This document shows positions 11,489 through 21,007 of a stretch of DNA of 64,000 bases, one piece after another. Source of the DNA: Melieria omissa (lineage: Eukaryota; Arthropoda; Insecta; Diptera; Ulidiidae); the NCBI GenBank assembly GCA_963971225.1, contig OZ020270.1:70004932-70068931 (forward strand). The letters are read 5' to 3'. The position numbers and the translations under genes are program-made. The stretch's first letter is position 1. Every line of letters starts with the position of its first letter. The notes under the pieces were generated by a model, which was not told where the DNA came from, did no database searches, and was given only the letters and a program-made list of their open reading frames with translations.

Positions 11489-12250
11489 TTAACATGGGCC
11501 TGAAAGGACCCATCCAAAAATAGAATCCTGTGCCAGAGGTTGGCCAGGGTTACAAATTAATCCAGATCGGATGATCTTGTGGTAGATCTCTGAGCCAAGG
11601 ATGAGCGAGACGGCGGTGGATCGATAAAAGTAAGGATCCGCAAGGCGAAAATTCGAAAAACGTTCCGCTACTCGCCCGTCAATGTCTTCCAGAGGAGTTT
11701 TAAAGGCGAGCGTTTGTTCGATCTTGGCATGCACGTCGATGCGCTGAGATGAATCATGACGCGAGACCAAGGTGACTCGGCAAAAGTGATGAAGATCAAC
11801 CTTGGAAACTGGAAGATGTAGCTGACGTACCATTGACGACGAGATGCGACTTGTGTGGTTGCAAGAATCTATAAGGATTCGAGCAGGACAGCTGGCGGCA
11901 CGGACGCGTATGAAGACGGAGGCCGTCGGAAAAAGGACGGTGACGCGTTGAACGGAAGCACTCGTAGCGAAAGGACGAGCTTCGCGTTGAATAATTAGAC
12001 GTTCATTCGCATGGAGAAGCGTATTATGATGACGCCGACAATATTTGCAAACCATCTTGCTAGTGCAGTGTTTCGCGATGTGTGAATGTGCCAAACATCT
12101 AGAGCAATAACGATGTAACAATATGGCCCGTAATCGCCTTTCTAAGTTCATCGAAAGGAACTTTTTACAGAAGCGTAGAGGATGAGTGCGTTGGCATAAT
12201 CTGCATTTCTTGTTGTTATCGAGAGGAGTCGATGAAGCGTTATCACTCAT
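11489..12250 (-). CDS. BEL-1 accessory ORF: zinc-knuckle plus inactive protease-like module
   Basis: A 253-residue frame from a true ATG, 48 bp after the integrase stop and about 230 bp before the 3' LTR. Residues about 15-80 hold three zinc-binding clusters (CRLCQRTHPLRFC, CSRCLAHSHIAKHC, CKYCRRHHNTLLH) in the same order and spacing style as the clusters in this element's own Gag. Residues about 105-253 resemble the BEL protease domain that follows them in the polyprotein, including the closing block IFGWVLSGP (polyprotein: VFGWTFTGP). At the catalytic loop it reads LIDSCNHTSR, so the Gly of the D-[ST]-G motif is Cys. It looks like a diverged copy of the nucleocapsid-protease unit kept as a separate gene. 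Its role is unknown; RNA binding, or interference with Gag or protease function, are possibilities only. Confidence 0.75.
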   Translation of the reverse strand: MSDNASSTPLDNNKKCRLCQRTHPLRFCKKFLSMNLERRLRAILLHRYCSRCLAHSHIAKHCTSKMVCKYCRRHHNTLLHANERLIIQREARPFATSASVQRVTVLFPTASVFIRVRAASCPARILIDSCNHTSRISSSMVRQLHLPVSKVDLHHFCRVTLVSRHDSSQRIDVHAKIEQTLAFKTPLEDIDGRVAERFSNFRLADPYFYRSTAVSLILGSEIYHKIIRSGLICNPGQPLAQDSIFGWVLSGPC

Positions 12251-12298
12251 GGCGACCTATGATTAGGATAACAAATTTGTTAAAAAATGGTGGAAGGG

Positions 12299-12975
12299 CT
12301 AGTCAGATAAGACGATTAATTTCGTAATGGACCGTGTAATTATTCCTCGTTCGGTTTTAATATCGGCGACGCGGACGCGTTTATCGCTACCGGGATATAC
12401 TCGAAGAATTCTTCCCAACCGCCACGAAGTAGGGGGAAGATTTTCTTGACTAACAACAACTAAATCGTCAACCGCAAGATCGCGCGATGGATATTTCCAT
12501 TTGTATCGCCTATGCATTTCTTTAAGATATTCTTCTTTCCATCTGAAGGCGATCTGCTGACCCAAAGCTTTCATTTTTTCCCATCTATTTCTCGCGCTTA
12601 TGTCAGAAATAATTGGCTCTGGGGGACCCAGAAGTGGAGACCCAATAAGGAAGTGACCCGGAGTCAAAGCAGATACATCCGCAGGGTTTTCTGACATAGG
12701 ACTAATAGGTCGAGAATTTAAACACGCTTCAATACGAGATAAAACTGTTGATAGTTCCTCGAATGTGTATTTATGAGGAAGAGCCATTTTACGAAAATGG
12801 AGTTTGAAACTTTTAACTCCCGCTTCCCATAAGCCACCCATATGAGGCGACCCAGCAGGAATAAAATTCCATTCAACAGGCTGATGAGAAAAGTGATTGG
12901 AAAATGAATCACGAAACTGCTTTAGAAATGCTTCAAAATCCTTTTTGAAAGCTTTAGAAGCACCGACAAAGTACC
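12299..12975 (-). pseudogene. BEL-1 integrase C-terminal half, out of frame
   Basis: Continues the polyprotein in the next frame after a small deletion inside the conserved integrase DNGTNFVG-type block (near 12975). It contains the last catalytic Glu region (PHMGGLWEAGVKSFK) and the long BEL C-terminal domain (SWRLGRILRVYPGSDKRVRV). Apart from this one shift the coding sequence is clean, so this is likely the lesion that disabled the copy. Confidence 0.9.
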
Positions 12976-15900
12976 ATTATCGGAGAAAATGGTTTTTGGG
13001 CAACCACGACGAGAAACGAATCGAATAAAAGCAGCGAGAAAAGCAGGTGTCGAAAGATCACTGACTGCCTCCAAATGGATTGCCTTTGTAGAGAAACATA
13101 CAAAAATACAAACATAACCTTTCGTTATAAGGCACGCTCTACCTGTAAAATTCTTTATGTCAAAAGGACCTGCAAAGTCGACACCAGTAATGGAGAACAC
13201 ACGACCGAGAGTAGTCCGTTCGGGGGGTAAAGCGGCCATGATCTGAGAGGCCTTTCGTTTCTTATCCAACAGACAAGTTTTACATCGATGAATAGTAGCG
13301 CTAATAAGATTTTTCGCCTTCGGAATCCAATATTCCTGACGAAGCAATCGAAGTAGAAGTGAGTTGCCACCGTGAAGCGTGATTTTATGTATAAAAGCAA
13401 CTAAAAGTTTTGAAAACTGAGAACCATACGGAAGGATAATTGGGTGCTGTTCACTAAAGGAAAGAGTGGGTGCGTTAGCTAAGCGACCATTAATACGCAT
13501 AACTTGTTCTTTATCCAAAAAGGGATTTAGAGTCAATATGCCGCTCTTAGAATTAAGTGGCTTTTGACTTAGAAGACAACTATATTCAGATTGAAAGTGC
13601 GTTTTCTGAGAGAGAATTGTCAAGAATTTTCTGGTATTATGGAGTTCTGCGTTAGACAACACTATGGATGTATAGCCCTTAGAATTTTCTGCAGGACGGT
13701 GAGTGCGATAGTAGAACCGAAGCATATATGAGACCACTCGAAGAGCTCTCGAAAATGACGAAAATCTAGAGAGAATGTCTTCCTCAACATTTACCAGCAA
13801 GTTGTGTACTGCAACCTTTTTTGCTTCGATTGAAGTTTCAAGATGAGTAGGGCTAGAAGAAGGCCACTCGGACCTATCCTTAACAAGCCAGGATGGGCCA
13901 TGCCACCATAACGAATTCATACTTAAGGCCTGGGGAGTAAGGCCGCGGCTACATAAATAAGCAGGGTTATTAGCTGAATCGACGTGATACCAATTTCTAG
14001 CGTACGGTTTCTCTTGAATTTTGCTAACACGATTAGCAACAAAGGTAGTCCATGTAGATGGTGTTTTTCGAAGCCATGACAAAACAATTGTTGAATCAGT
14101 CCAGCAGAAGACATCGTGGACTTTAATATCAAGTTCGGGTAGGAGTGAATCGAGAATATCACATAGGAGTACTGCACCGCATAGTTCTAATCTTGGCAAC
14201 GAAACAGTTTTGACAGGAGCTACTTTTGTTTTCGATGTAAGTAAGTGGGAGTAGAAAGTAGTAGATGATTTACGGATACGTATGAAAATCGCCGCCCCGT
14301 ATGCTTTCTCGGAAGCATCGGAGAAAGCATGAATTTGAACTTCATCTTGTAAAGAATAGTTCACCCATCTCGGTAACTTAATCAGGTTTATATCCATATA
14401 TCCATCTAAAAACTGTTGCCATTTCTGTTCAATGGGTTTAGAAATACAATCGTCCCAACCTATATTCTCAAGCCAGACCAGTTGCATTAAATTTTTAGCA
14501 ACAATAACTACAGGTGCAAGCCATCCTACAGGGTCAAACAATTTGGCAATCATGGAGAGAAGTTCTCTTTTGGTGTGCGAATCCTTTCGCTCAATAGCAG
14601 GAACCTTGAAATAGAAATTGTCAGTACAAGCGTTCCAACGTACCCCTAAAGCCTTTGTAGAACTGGAATCTTCAAAGCTTAAGAAGTCTTCCTTTAATAG
14701 GTGCTCTTTCGGAAGGTCCACTAGAATTTCTTTGCGATTTGAAGTCCATTTTCTTAAGGAAAATCCAGCACCATGTAAAGTGTCGATGAGTTCATTCCGG
14801 GCCTTTATAGCGGAAGGCAAATCATGCGCACCGGCGAGAACATCGTCAACATACATGGATCGTCGGAGTATATGTGCGGCAAGGGGATAAGTGTCTTGAG
14901 AATCGGCTGCAAGTTGAAGGAGAGTGCGAATCGCAAGATATGGTGCGCAGTTGACACCAAAAGTTACCGTTTGTAATTCGTAATCCGAAACTTCCACATC
15001 GGTAGAAGAGCGATGTAGAATGCGTTGAAAAGGACGATGCCTTGGGTCGACAAGAATTTGTCGATACATTTTTTGAATATCACTATTGAAAACAAATCGA
15101 AAAAGTCTCCATCTTAGGAGAAGTAAAACTAAGTCAGACTGTAGCACCGGACCGACGTACAATACATCATTCAAACTATTACCATTGGAAGTTTTATTTG
15201 AAGCGTTAAAAACAACACGGAGTTTTGTTGTAAGACTTTCTGGTTTAATGACAGCATGATGCGGAAGATAACAATATGTGCCCAAACTCTGATTTGAAGG
15301 AGGACCGACTAACTTCATATGCGATAACTGCAAGTATTCGTCAACGACCTGGTCATATATAACTTTGAATTCAGGTTTTTTAAGAAGCGAAGCTTCGTTC
15401 CGAAGGAACTGCCGTAAAGCACTATTTCGAGAATCTCCTAAGCAAAATTCGTTAGGATAATGAACTTTAAAAGGAAGAGAGACAATGTATCTCCCATCTT
15501 CATTCCGCCGAGTAGTAGCCATGTAATTGTCCTCACACCATTGATCAGCATCCGATAGAATCCTTTTCCTAGGGGGTTCCTCAATTTCCCAAAAGCGAGA
15601 AAGAAGTGTGTCCAACCTAGAATCCGTTGAGATGTCCACCTTCGTTGTAAAACACCTGACTTCGGAATCCGGAATGGGGCCAGTAAAGGTCCATCCGAAA
15701 ACGGTTTGCTGAGCTGTCAGACTTCCAAGTAGTTTGCGATGAAGTCCATGAAGCACCACCTGTGGGTACAAGTCGGCGCCGATAAGTACGTCTATGGCGG
15801 AAGTCCTCCAAAAGTCTCCGTCTGCCCAATTAAGGTTCGGTAGTTTATGACGTAGTCCTGAATCGACTGTACAGGATGGCAAATTTCCGGTGATTTGCGG

Positions 15901-17661
15901 AAGTACGAAAGCGAAGGCTTCGATTTTCACGTTTGGATCCGTAGGTGATCCGAGAACAAATGAGCTAAGTCGATTAGCGCTTGCAGAAAACGATTGATTA
16001 ACCCCAGATATGCTGGCTTGTGTAGCAAACGTAGGCAAATTAATCAATTTACGAAGGCGATCCGAAATGAAAGATGCTTCTGATCCTGGATCAATTAAAG
16101 CCCTAGCAGAATAATTGGTATTCAAATGGCAAATATAGATTTGAGCTGTACCTAAAAGTACACGTTGGTTTCGAGGAAACGCAAGATTCGGAGAATCACT
16201 ATTCGAAGAAGTATTAGTAGTGGACTGTATTTTTTGATCGAAGCTATGATGCTCACTCGTTTGAGCTACGGAAGAAGTAGAAGGCTGATTGGAGCGAAGC
16301 CCCGAAGAAGCACCCGAAGGTTGAAATCCTGGCGCGGTGGAGCGTAACTCGGACGACGCAGGCACTCTAGAAGAAGTAGAAGTGGTGTTAGTGGGACGTA
16401 ATCCCGACTGAGTCTTCGGAGAAGACGGTAATTCGCGATGTAACAACGTGTGATGGCGTTGATGACACACGGAACAATTGTAGGCACTCTTACAATCCTT
16501 TAACTGATGGCCTTTCGATAGGCAATTTAAACAACATTGAAAACGCTTAACGCTGGAAAACCGCTCGCCAACTTGCATGTTAAGAAAACGTTTGCAATTG
16601 CGCAAGATGTGTGGTTGCTTGCAAAGCACACAGCTTGAATCAACCATATTCGCGTGAAAAGTATGAGTAAATCGTTTAGAGCCGCTAATCTCGCTAGATG
16701 CCGGCTTATTCGAATTTGATTTGTTGGAAGTAGAAGTCTTTAACTCATCGACGCATTCGAGAGTTCGGTATCGCGTAGTAAGAAACTCATCAAGTTCGCA
16801 CCACTTTGGTAGAGCAGATTTGTCTTTAACACCTTGCTCCCAAAAGGCAATAGTGCGTTGAGGTAAACGCTGCATACACATATAAACAATGATTGGATCC
16901 CAATCGGAAGTACTAACCTCGTATAATTTTAGCGAATTCAAACAATTATTAATGCCGCGTTGCAAATTCTTAAGCCCAGAACCAGTTTCAGAAGAAAGAG
17001 CTGGTAAGTCAAAAAGAAGTTTAATTTGAGCATTAACCAAAATCCGTTTATTATTAAAGGCTTCGTTTAAAGTATTCCAAGCGAGCTCGAAACCTTCATT
17101 GGTAAGAGGGGACTTTCGAACTATTTCTCTCGCTTCTCCGCTCGTTTTCTGAATGAGGTGATACAATTTTTCGACATTACTCAACCGACTGTTTCTTATA
17201 TATATGGCTGTAAATAAATCGCGGAAAGTTGGCCAAGACGTGTAGTCACCTTTAAAAACTTCAATATCACAAGGCGGAAGTGAGATATTATGGGATGAAG
17301 TAGGCTCTGAAAAGGCAGAACCATCAAGAGTAGAAGTATGGCGAAGACCGGAGGAAGCGAGGTCGAAGTCATGAATTCTCTCATTAATCTTCGCTAAGCA
17401 TGAAACATAAGTCCGATAAGTGCTGGTGTATTTCGTATCAACGACAGCGATATCATCTGCAGCACTTCGTTTAGTTTGTGATTCGAATTGAATTTGACAC
17501 TTTTCATACTGGGCTTTTACGGTAGCCCACAACTCCTTTAGCTCGGAGCTTTGAATTTCCAAAGAAAATTTAGTATGGCTATTAGAGGGAGTTTCCGTAA
17601 AGGCAATATCAAATTTGAAAACGCGATCAGAAGCACGGGTGAAATCATCAAGTTTCGACAT
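12922..17661 (-). CDS. gag-pol: BEL-1 Gag-Pol polyprotein
   Basis: About 1580 codons from ATG 17661. In order: Gag capsid region (DUF1759-type, with the block LPPCDIEVFKGDYTSWPTF); zinc clusters near residues 347-404 (CVLCKQPHILRNCKRF, CCLNCLSKGHQLKDC, CSVCHQRHHTLLH); A17-type protease near residue 520, whose active-site loop reads LIDPGSEASFI; reverse transcriptase with YVDD near residue 935; RNase H (AFSDASEKAYGAAIF); integrase zinc region and first two catalytic blocks. An upstream in-frame Met at 17715 exists, but MSKLDDF at 17661 fits a usual BEL start. The protein ends early at a frameshift near 12975, so integrase is truncated. BEL elements normally make Gag and Pol as one protein, as here. 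Confidence 0.92.
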   Translation of the reverse strand: MSKLDDFTRASDRVFKFDIAFTETPSNSHTKFSLEIQSSELKELWATVKAQYEKCQIQFESQTKRSAADDIAVVDTKYTSTYRTYVSCLAKINERIHDFDLASSGLRHTSTLDGSAFSEPTSSHNISLPPCDIEVFKGDYTSWPTFRDLFTAIYIRNSRLSNVEKLYHLIQKTSGEAREIVRKSPLTNEGFELAWNTLNEAFNNKRILVNAQIKLLFDLPALSSETGSGLKNLQRGINNCLNSLKLYEVSTSDWDPIIVYMCMQRLPQRTIAFWEQGVKDKSALPKWCELDEFLTTRYRTLECVDELKTSTSNKSNSNKPASSEISGSKRFTHTFHANMVDSSCVLCKQPHILRNCKRFLNMQVGERFSSVKRFQCCLNCLSKGHQLKDCKSAYNCSVCHQRHHTLLHRELPSSPKTQSGLRPTNTTSTSSRVPASSELRSTAPGFQPSGASSGLRSNQPSTSSVAQTSEHHSFDQKIQSTTNTSSNSDSPNLAFPRNQRVLLGTAQIYICHLNTNYSARALIDPGSEASFISDRLRKLINLPTFATQASISGVNQSFSASANRLSSFVLGSPTDPNVKIEAFAFVLPQITGNLPSCTVDSGLRHKLPNLNWADGDFWRTSAIDVLIGADLYPQVVLHGLHRKLLGSLTAQQTVFGWTFTGPIPDSEVRCFTTKVDISTDSRLDTLLSRFWEIEEPPRKRILSDADQWCEDNYMATTRRNEDGRYIVSLPFKVHYPNEFCLGDSRNSALRQFLRNEASLLKKPEFKVIYDQVVDEYLQLSHMKLVGPPSNQSLGTYCYLPHHAVIKPESLTTKLRVVFNASNKTSNGNSLNDVLYVGPVLQSDLVLLLLRWRLFRFVFNSDIQKMYRQILVDPRHRPFQRILHRSSTDVEVSDYELQTVTFGVNCAPYLAIRTLLQLAADSQDTYPLAAHILRRSMYVDDVLAGAHDLPSAIKARNELIDTLHGAGFSLRKWTSNRKEILVDLPKEHLLKEDFLSFEDSSSTKALGVRWNACTDNFYFKVPAIERKDSHTKRELLSMIAKLFDPVGWLAPVVIVAKNLMQLVWLENIGWDDCISKPIEQKWQQFLDGYMDINLIKLPRWVNYSLQDEVQIHAFSDASEKAYGAAIFIRIRKSSTTFYSHLLTSKTKVAPVKTVSLPRLELCGAVLLCDILDSLLPELDIKVHDVFCWTDSTIVLSWLRKTPSTWTTFVANRVSKIQEKPYARNWYHVDSANNPAYLCSRGLTPQALSMNSLWWHGPSWLVKDRSEWPSSSPTHLETSIEAKKVAVHNLLVNVEEDILSRFSSFSRALRVVSYMLRFYYRTHRPAENSKGYTSIVLSNAELHNTRKFLTILSQKTHFQSEYSCLLSQKPLNSKSGILTLNPFLDKEQVMRINGRLANAPTLSFSEQHPIILPYGSQFSKLLVAFIHKITLHGGNSLLLRLLRQEYWIPKAKNLISATIHRCKTCLLDKKRKASQIMAALPPERTTLGRVFSITGVDFAGPFDIKNFTGRACLITKGYVCIFVCFSTKAIHLEAVSDLSTPAFLAAFIRFVSRRGCPKTIFSDNGTLSVLLKLSKRILKHF

Positions 17662-18694
17662 TTCGATTTGAATAGGAGGAAACAAAATCAAAAAAGTAAA
17701 ATCGAAGAAGCCCAAACTTTTTCACCTTAGCGCAACAAAGGTGAGATGTGAAAGAGAACGGTCAAAAATGTGCGACACGAGATATAAAAAAAAGGAAAAC
17801 AATAGAAAATTAACTCAACGCTTGCTTTATTATGTATCGTTACAATATTCCGCTTATGCACTTCAAAAATGTAAATGCAGTTGATAGGTAGCACAAATAA
17901 TTTCGGATACGCAAAGAATTGAATTCAAAAATTTATAGTTTTATGTGTCACCTCGTACCTCAGTAGAAGGTGCACAATGCAGAAACGAATGCCGAAATGC
18001 AAAAAAAATTTATTTCCGCAAGGCCTACTTGTGCATTTACTTTTGTATGTACGTACCAGCAATTTTTAGTGCTTGGCAGCTATGTACGTATGCACTAGTG
18101 GTTGTTGTTGCACTACGGATGTGCACGTACAATAGAAAATAGAAAAAAAAGCAAAGTCGCGAAAACGCACGTCGCGTGATATGCGCGGTGCTAAATGGTA
18201 TTTTATATAAAAGGCGGTTTGACTCCGTTAACCGATATGTAAATGTATGTATATATGTATAGATATATAACCGTATATATATATATATATATAACTAGCT
18301 GGTTCGTTAACGGAACCTGAGAGAACTAAAAGTATATAATTAATTCTGCACCAAATTTAGTCAAAAACGTTGTTGCTATTTTCTTATATATTTTCGACAC
18401 ATAAGAAAAGCCTTTTTTTTTTTTTTTTTTACACTCGCGATTTTCGGTTTTTTTGTTTTTTAGAAAAATTAAATCAACACGCGAACTTTACAGCCGGTAA
18501 AACAAAATACACTAGTATACACAATATGCTCAATAAATCAACTATAAAGAAATCGGTTCAACGCACCTGTGATAGCAGAAGATGTTGAGGATGAACGCAG
18601 GAGTGCAGACAGCAGTGTATGGTAAAGGCGGAACAGCAGTGTATGGACGAAATCCCAAGTGCGTGGACGAAGATCCGGAGTGCAGGTACGAATA
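17662..18694 (-). other. BEL-1 5' untranslated leader
   Basis: Around 1 kb with no gene. Includes a TA dinucleotide run near 18272-18292, a T-run near 18412-18430, and short repeats of a GTGTATGG/GTGGACGAA type near 18615-18680. Confidence 0.7.
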
Positions 18695-18711
18695 TCCGGC
18701 TCGAAGGACCA
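18695..18711 (-). promoter_or_regulatory. BEL-1 primer-binding site (tRNA-Tyr)
   Basis: On the minus strand reads TGGTCCTTCGAGCCGGA, three bases from the 5' LTR. It is complementary to the 3' end of insect tRNA-Tyr (a stem ending TCGAAGGA plus CCA). Fixes the right LTR as the 5' LTR. Confidence 0.85.
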
Positions 18712-18714
18712 AAA

Positions 18715-19098
18715 TGTTGGGAGTTGTCAGCACGATGTTAAAGAAAAATGAAAACGAAATATAATTAGAAAGATTGCAATAAATAGCCAACCGATATTAT
18801 GGCTCGATACTCACGTACACAGGTCGGAAGTTACCACGGGCAAGAGGATGAAGAAAAAAAAGAACACAATGTCTTCGGATAACGATGCTCTTTATTGTAG
18901 GGTTTGACTTATGCTGCTGCCTCGCTGACGTCGGAAGATCAAGTGTCGAAGCAAGAGAAAAGAAAAAAAGGCCGAGGCCTGGATTGCCGCGCAACAAGAG
19001 AACGAAAGCTCTTGTTGCTAACGGCTTACAAAAAGGCTCAGAGGTGTTATAATATGTGCAGCTTTAGCGGAGACATTGAAAGAGATCTGGTCTAAACA
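18715..19098 (-). repeat. BEL-1 5' LTR (right, 384 bp)
   Basis: Direct repeat of 10875-11258; see that entry. In this orientation it would drive transcription of BEL-1 to the left. Confidence 0.95.
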
Positions 19099-19620
19099 CC
19101 CCCTTTCGAGTATAATAATCTCTAAGACAAAGTGAATACATCCTAAGCATCTTAGTGCAAGCTATGAACAAAGTTGACGTAAACCGGCAAGACCGCCTGC
19201 AGGCGATGTGCAAAAATGACTAAAACGGCCGCCCCGCCTGCAGGCGGTCTTGCTTTGGAGGGTGGTTGTTAGTCTCCCAATGAGTATTCTAATAAACAAA
19301 ATCAATTAGATACAAATACAAATATGGGTTTACTTACTGGAATTTTTTGCAGCTTCAAACTTCAAGATTTACTATTTTTTTAATAAATTAAAAACTCACA
19401 CTCGCGAAAATAATTGATTTCGTCCGAACGCGGCAAATTCTCACTTCAAATGACTTTAAAACCAAAAGTCGCCTACTGATGTTCACAAAATTTATACCGC
19501 TAGTTAAAGGGAACTTTTCCAAATCATTATCAGCCATTATAAAATAAATAAAGTGCATGGCCTACTCAGCAAACGCATTTTGGTGTACCCCGCCTGGAGG
19601 CGGTGTTGCCCGCTAGAGGG
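19099..19620 (-). mobile_element. piggyBac-like element, 5' terminal region with TIR
   Basis: The outermost piece of the interrupted piggyBac. It ends with an inverted-repeat terminus at about 19587-19620 that reads inward CCCTCTAGCGGGCAACACCG, next to TTAA (19621-19624). A related GC palindrome (CCGCCTGCAGGCGG) occurs twice, in opposite orientation, at 19186-19252. These look like subterminal inverted repeats, known in piggyBac elements as transposase-binding zones. No gene lies here. TTAA lies in the gag gene of BEL-2. Confidence 0.8.
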
Positions 19621-19624
19621 TTAA

Positions 19625-19842
19625 TGCGTACTGCTTTACAATGGCACCAGCTTTTCCGGCTGTCTTGTATCTGAGGTGATACAGTTTCTGGGCAGAGGTG
19701 AGTTTAGGGTGGTTTATGTAAACCGCCGTAAACATGTCACGGAAAGACGGCCACTCTTCGTACCCACCGGAAAAAATGTCTGTGTCGCATGGTGGCACAT
19801 TCAGGCAAATAGAATTATTTGCCTGCTCAGACGCTGAATTTG
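19625..19842 (-). pseudogene. BEL-2 Gag, capsid fragment
   Basis: Encodes a DUF1759-type BEL Gag segment (LNVPPCDTDIFSGGYEEWPS, then the FRDMFTAVYI block and KLYHLRYKTAGKA). It is bounded on the left by the piggyBac TTAA and on the right by mariner-1. It is related to but clearly different from the BEL-1 Gag. The rest of the element downstream must lie beyond the left window edge. Confidence 0.85.
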
Positions 19843-19844
19843 TA

Positions 19845-20463
19845 TAGGGTGTTTTTTTTAGAGGTTTGTTTTTCGAATAGAGATAAAACTGGCATTTTGT
19901 GGTCAAATCTGGCAACTCTAATGTCATTTATGTTCAGTTTGGTTTGCCATTTCATCATGAACAGGTTGACAAAAGAACAACGCATGCAAATCGTGCAAAT
20001 TTATTTCGAAAATAATGGTTCAGTTCGCGAAGTTTACCGCAAGCTCCGTCCATTTTATGGTCGACATAATCGTCCATCAGAGCAAAATCGGTCCATCCAT
20101 CGGTTAACCATGGGTCGTTTTCGCACTACGTTTACTCTATGTGATAATACGCATCCGCAGAGACGTCGAACAGTGCGCACCGAAGAAACTATTGCCGCTG
20201 TAGAGCAAAATGTTGAAGAGGACCCGAATGAATCGATTCGCCACCGTGCACAGCAATTGGAGCTTTGTCCATTAACTTAAAAAATTGGACCTGTAGAATT
20301 GGCTTTATTCGAGCCAGCCGCGGCGGCCACATGCCCGAAATCATATTTAAACATTAATGGCATAAAATTATCCTTCCAATAAAGCCAAATTGATGGACAT
20401 TAAAACGATTTTCTTGTGTTTTATTTCAATTCGAAGTTCTATACCTCTAAAAAAAACACCCTA
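19845..20463 (+). mobile_element. mariner-1: internally deleted mariner-like element
   Basis: 619 bp with matching inverted ends TAGGGTGTTTTTTTTAGAGG, flanked by TA (19843-19844 and 20464-20465), inserted in the BEL-2 gag. An ATG at 19957 opens about 107 codons of the transposase N-terminus: a helix-turn-helix start (MNRLTKEQRMQIVQIYFENN) and the region ending at IRHRAQQLEL. The whole catalytic D,D,D half is missing, so the copy depends on a helper. Related to mariner-3 by domain and end structure. Confidence 0.9.
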
Positions 20464-20465
20464 TA

Positions 20466-21007
20466 GAAGTCTCAGCTGGTCGTGTTGTTTCAGCTGGCTG
20501 AGGTTGCTGAACGTCCATAAGATCTGAGATCTGGGCGATTGTATTATATGCTCGATCTCGGTACAGCTCCAACTTGCTGCGAGCAAGAAGCTTGAAGTCG
20601 CTTGGCAGGTCGTCATCAGGGGTGACGCCGACTTTTCTATATGCTGCCTTCACGTCTTCATAATAGCCGTTCAAATCGGCTAGAGCTGCCTTGAGCATGG
20701 GCACAGTAAAGTCTTCGATTGCACGCGAGGAAAATTGTGTGCAAAAGTGGACCAGATTGTCCGCTTCGAAGATGAAGGCACTCATGGAGGGATCATGAGC
20801 CACTTCCTTTTGAGATTTTCGAGTCTCGACCGTCTGTGCCTTTGTGGTGCGTTTTTTTGGAATTGCACCCAATAAGTCTGAACCAAGGCCTTCCGACTCG
20901 GTGTCAGGCGTCCTAACGAATTTTGTAGGCGGCTCTGATGGTACCGAGAGGGGATCCGACTCAGCTTTATTGCTGGTGGATCTGTCGGGCGACCTGTTCA
21001 CTGGCAT
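20466..21007 (-). pseudogene. BEL-2 Gag, N-terminal part
   Basis: Starts at ATG 21007 and encodes about 180 residues: a Ser/Pro-rich start, a KKRTTKAQTVETRKSQKEV basic stretch, and a helical segment (around VPMLKAALADLNGYYEDVKA) typical of the N-terminal half of BEL/Pao Gag. It joins the capsid fragment at 19625-19842 across mariner-1. Confident as BEL Gag by context; exact family not assigned. Confidence 0.8.

Larger units (their letters stand above)
10875..19098 (-). mobile_element. BEL-1: nearly intact BEL/Pao LTR retrotransposon
   Basis: LTRs of 384 bp (TGTTGGGAG ... TCTAAACA) that look identical by eye flank a gag-pol gene on the minus strand. A CCCCC duplication lies outside both ends (10870-10874 and 19099-19103). 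It interrupts the 5' leader of the piggyBac element. The primer site fits tRNA-Tyr. Identical LTRs and a single visible lesion in pol point to recent movement. It carries an additional ORF after the integrase. Confidence 0.95.

Noticed and set aside
18272..18294. TA repeat as a functional site
   Set aside because: Simple microsatellite in the BEL-1 leader; nothing suggests a function.
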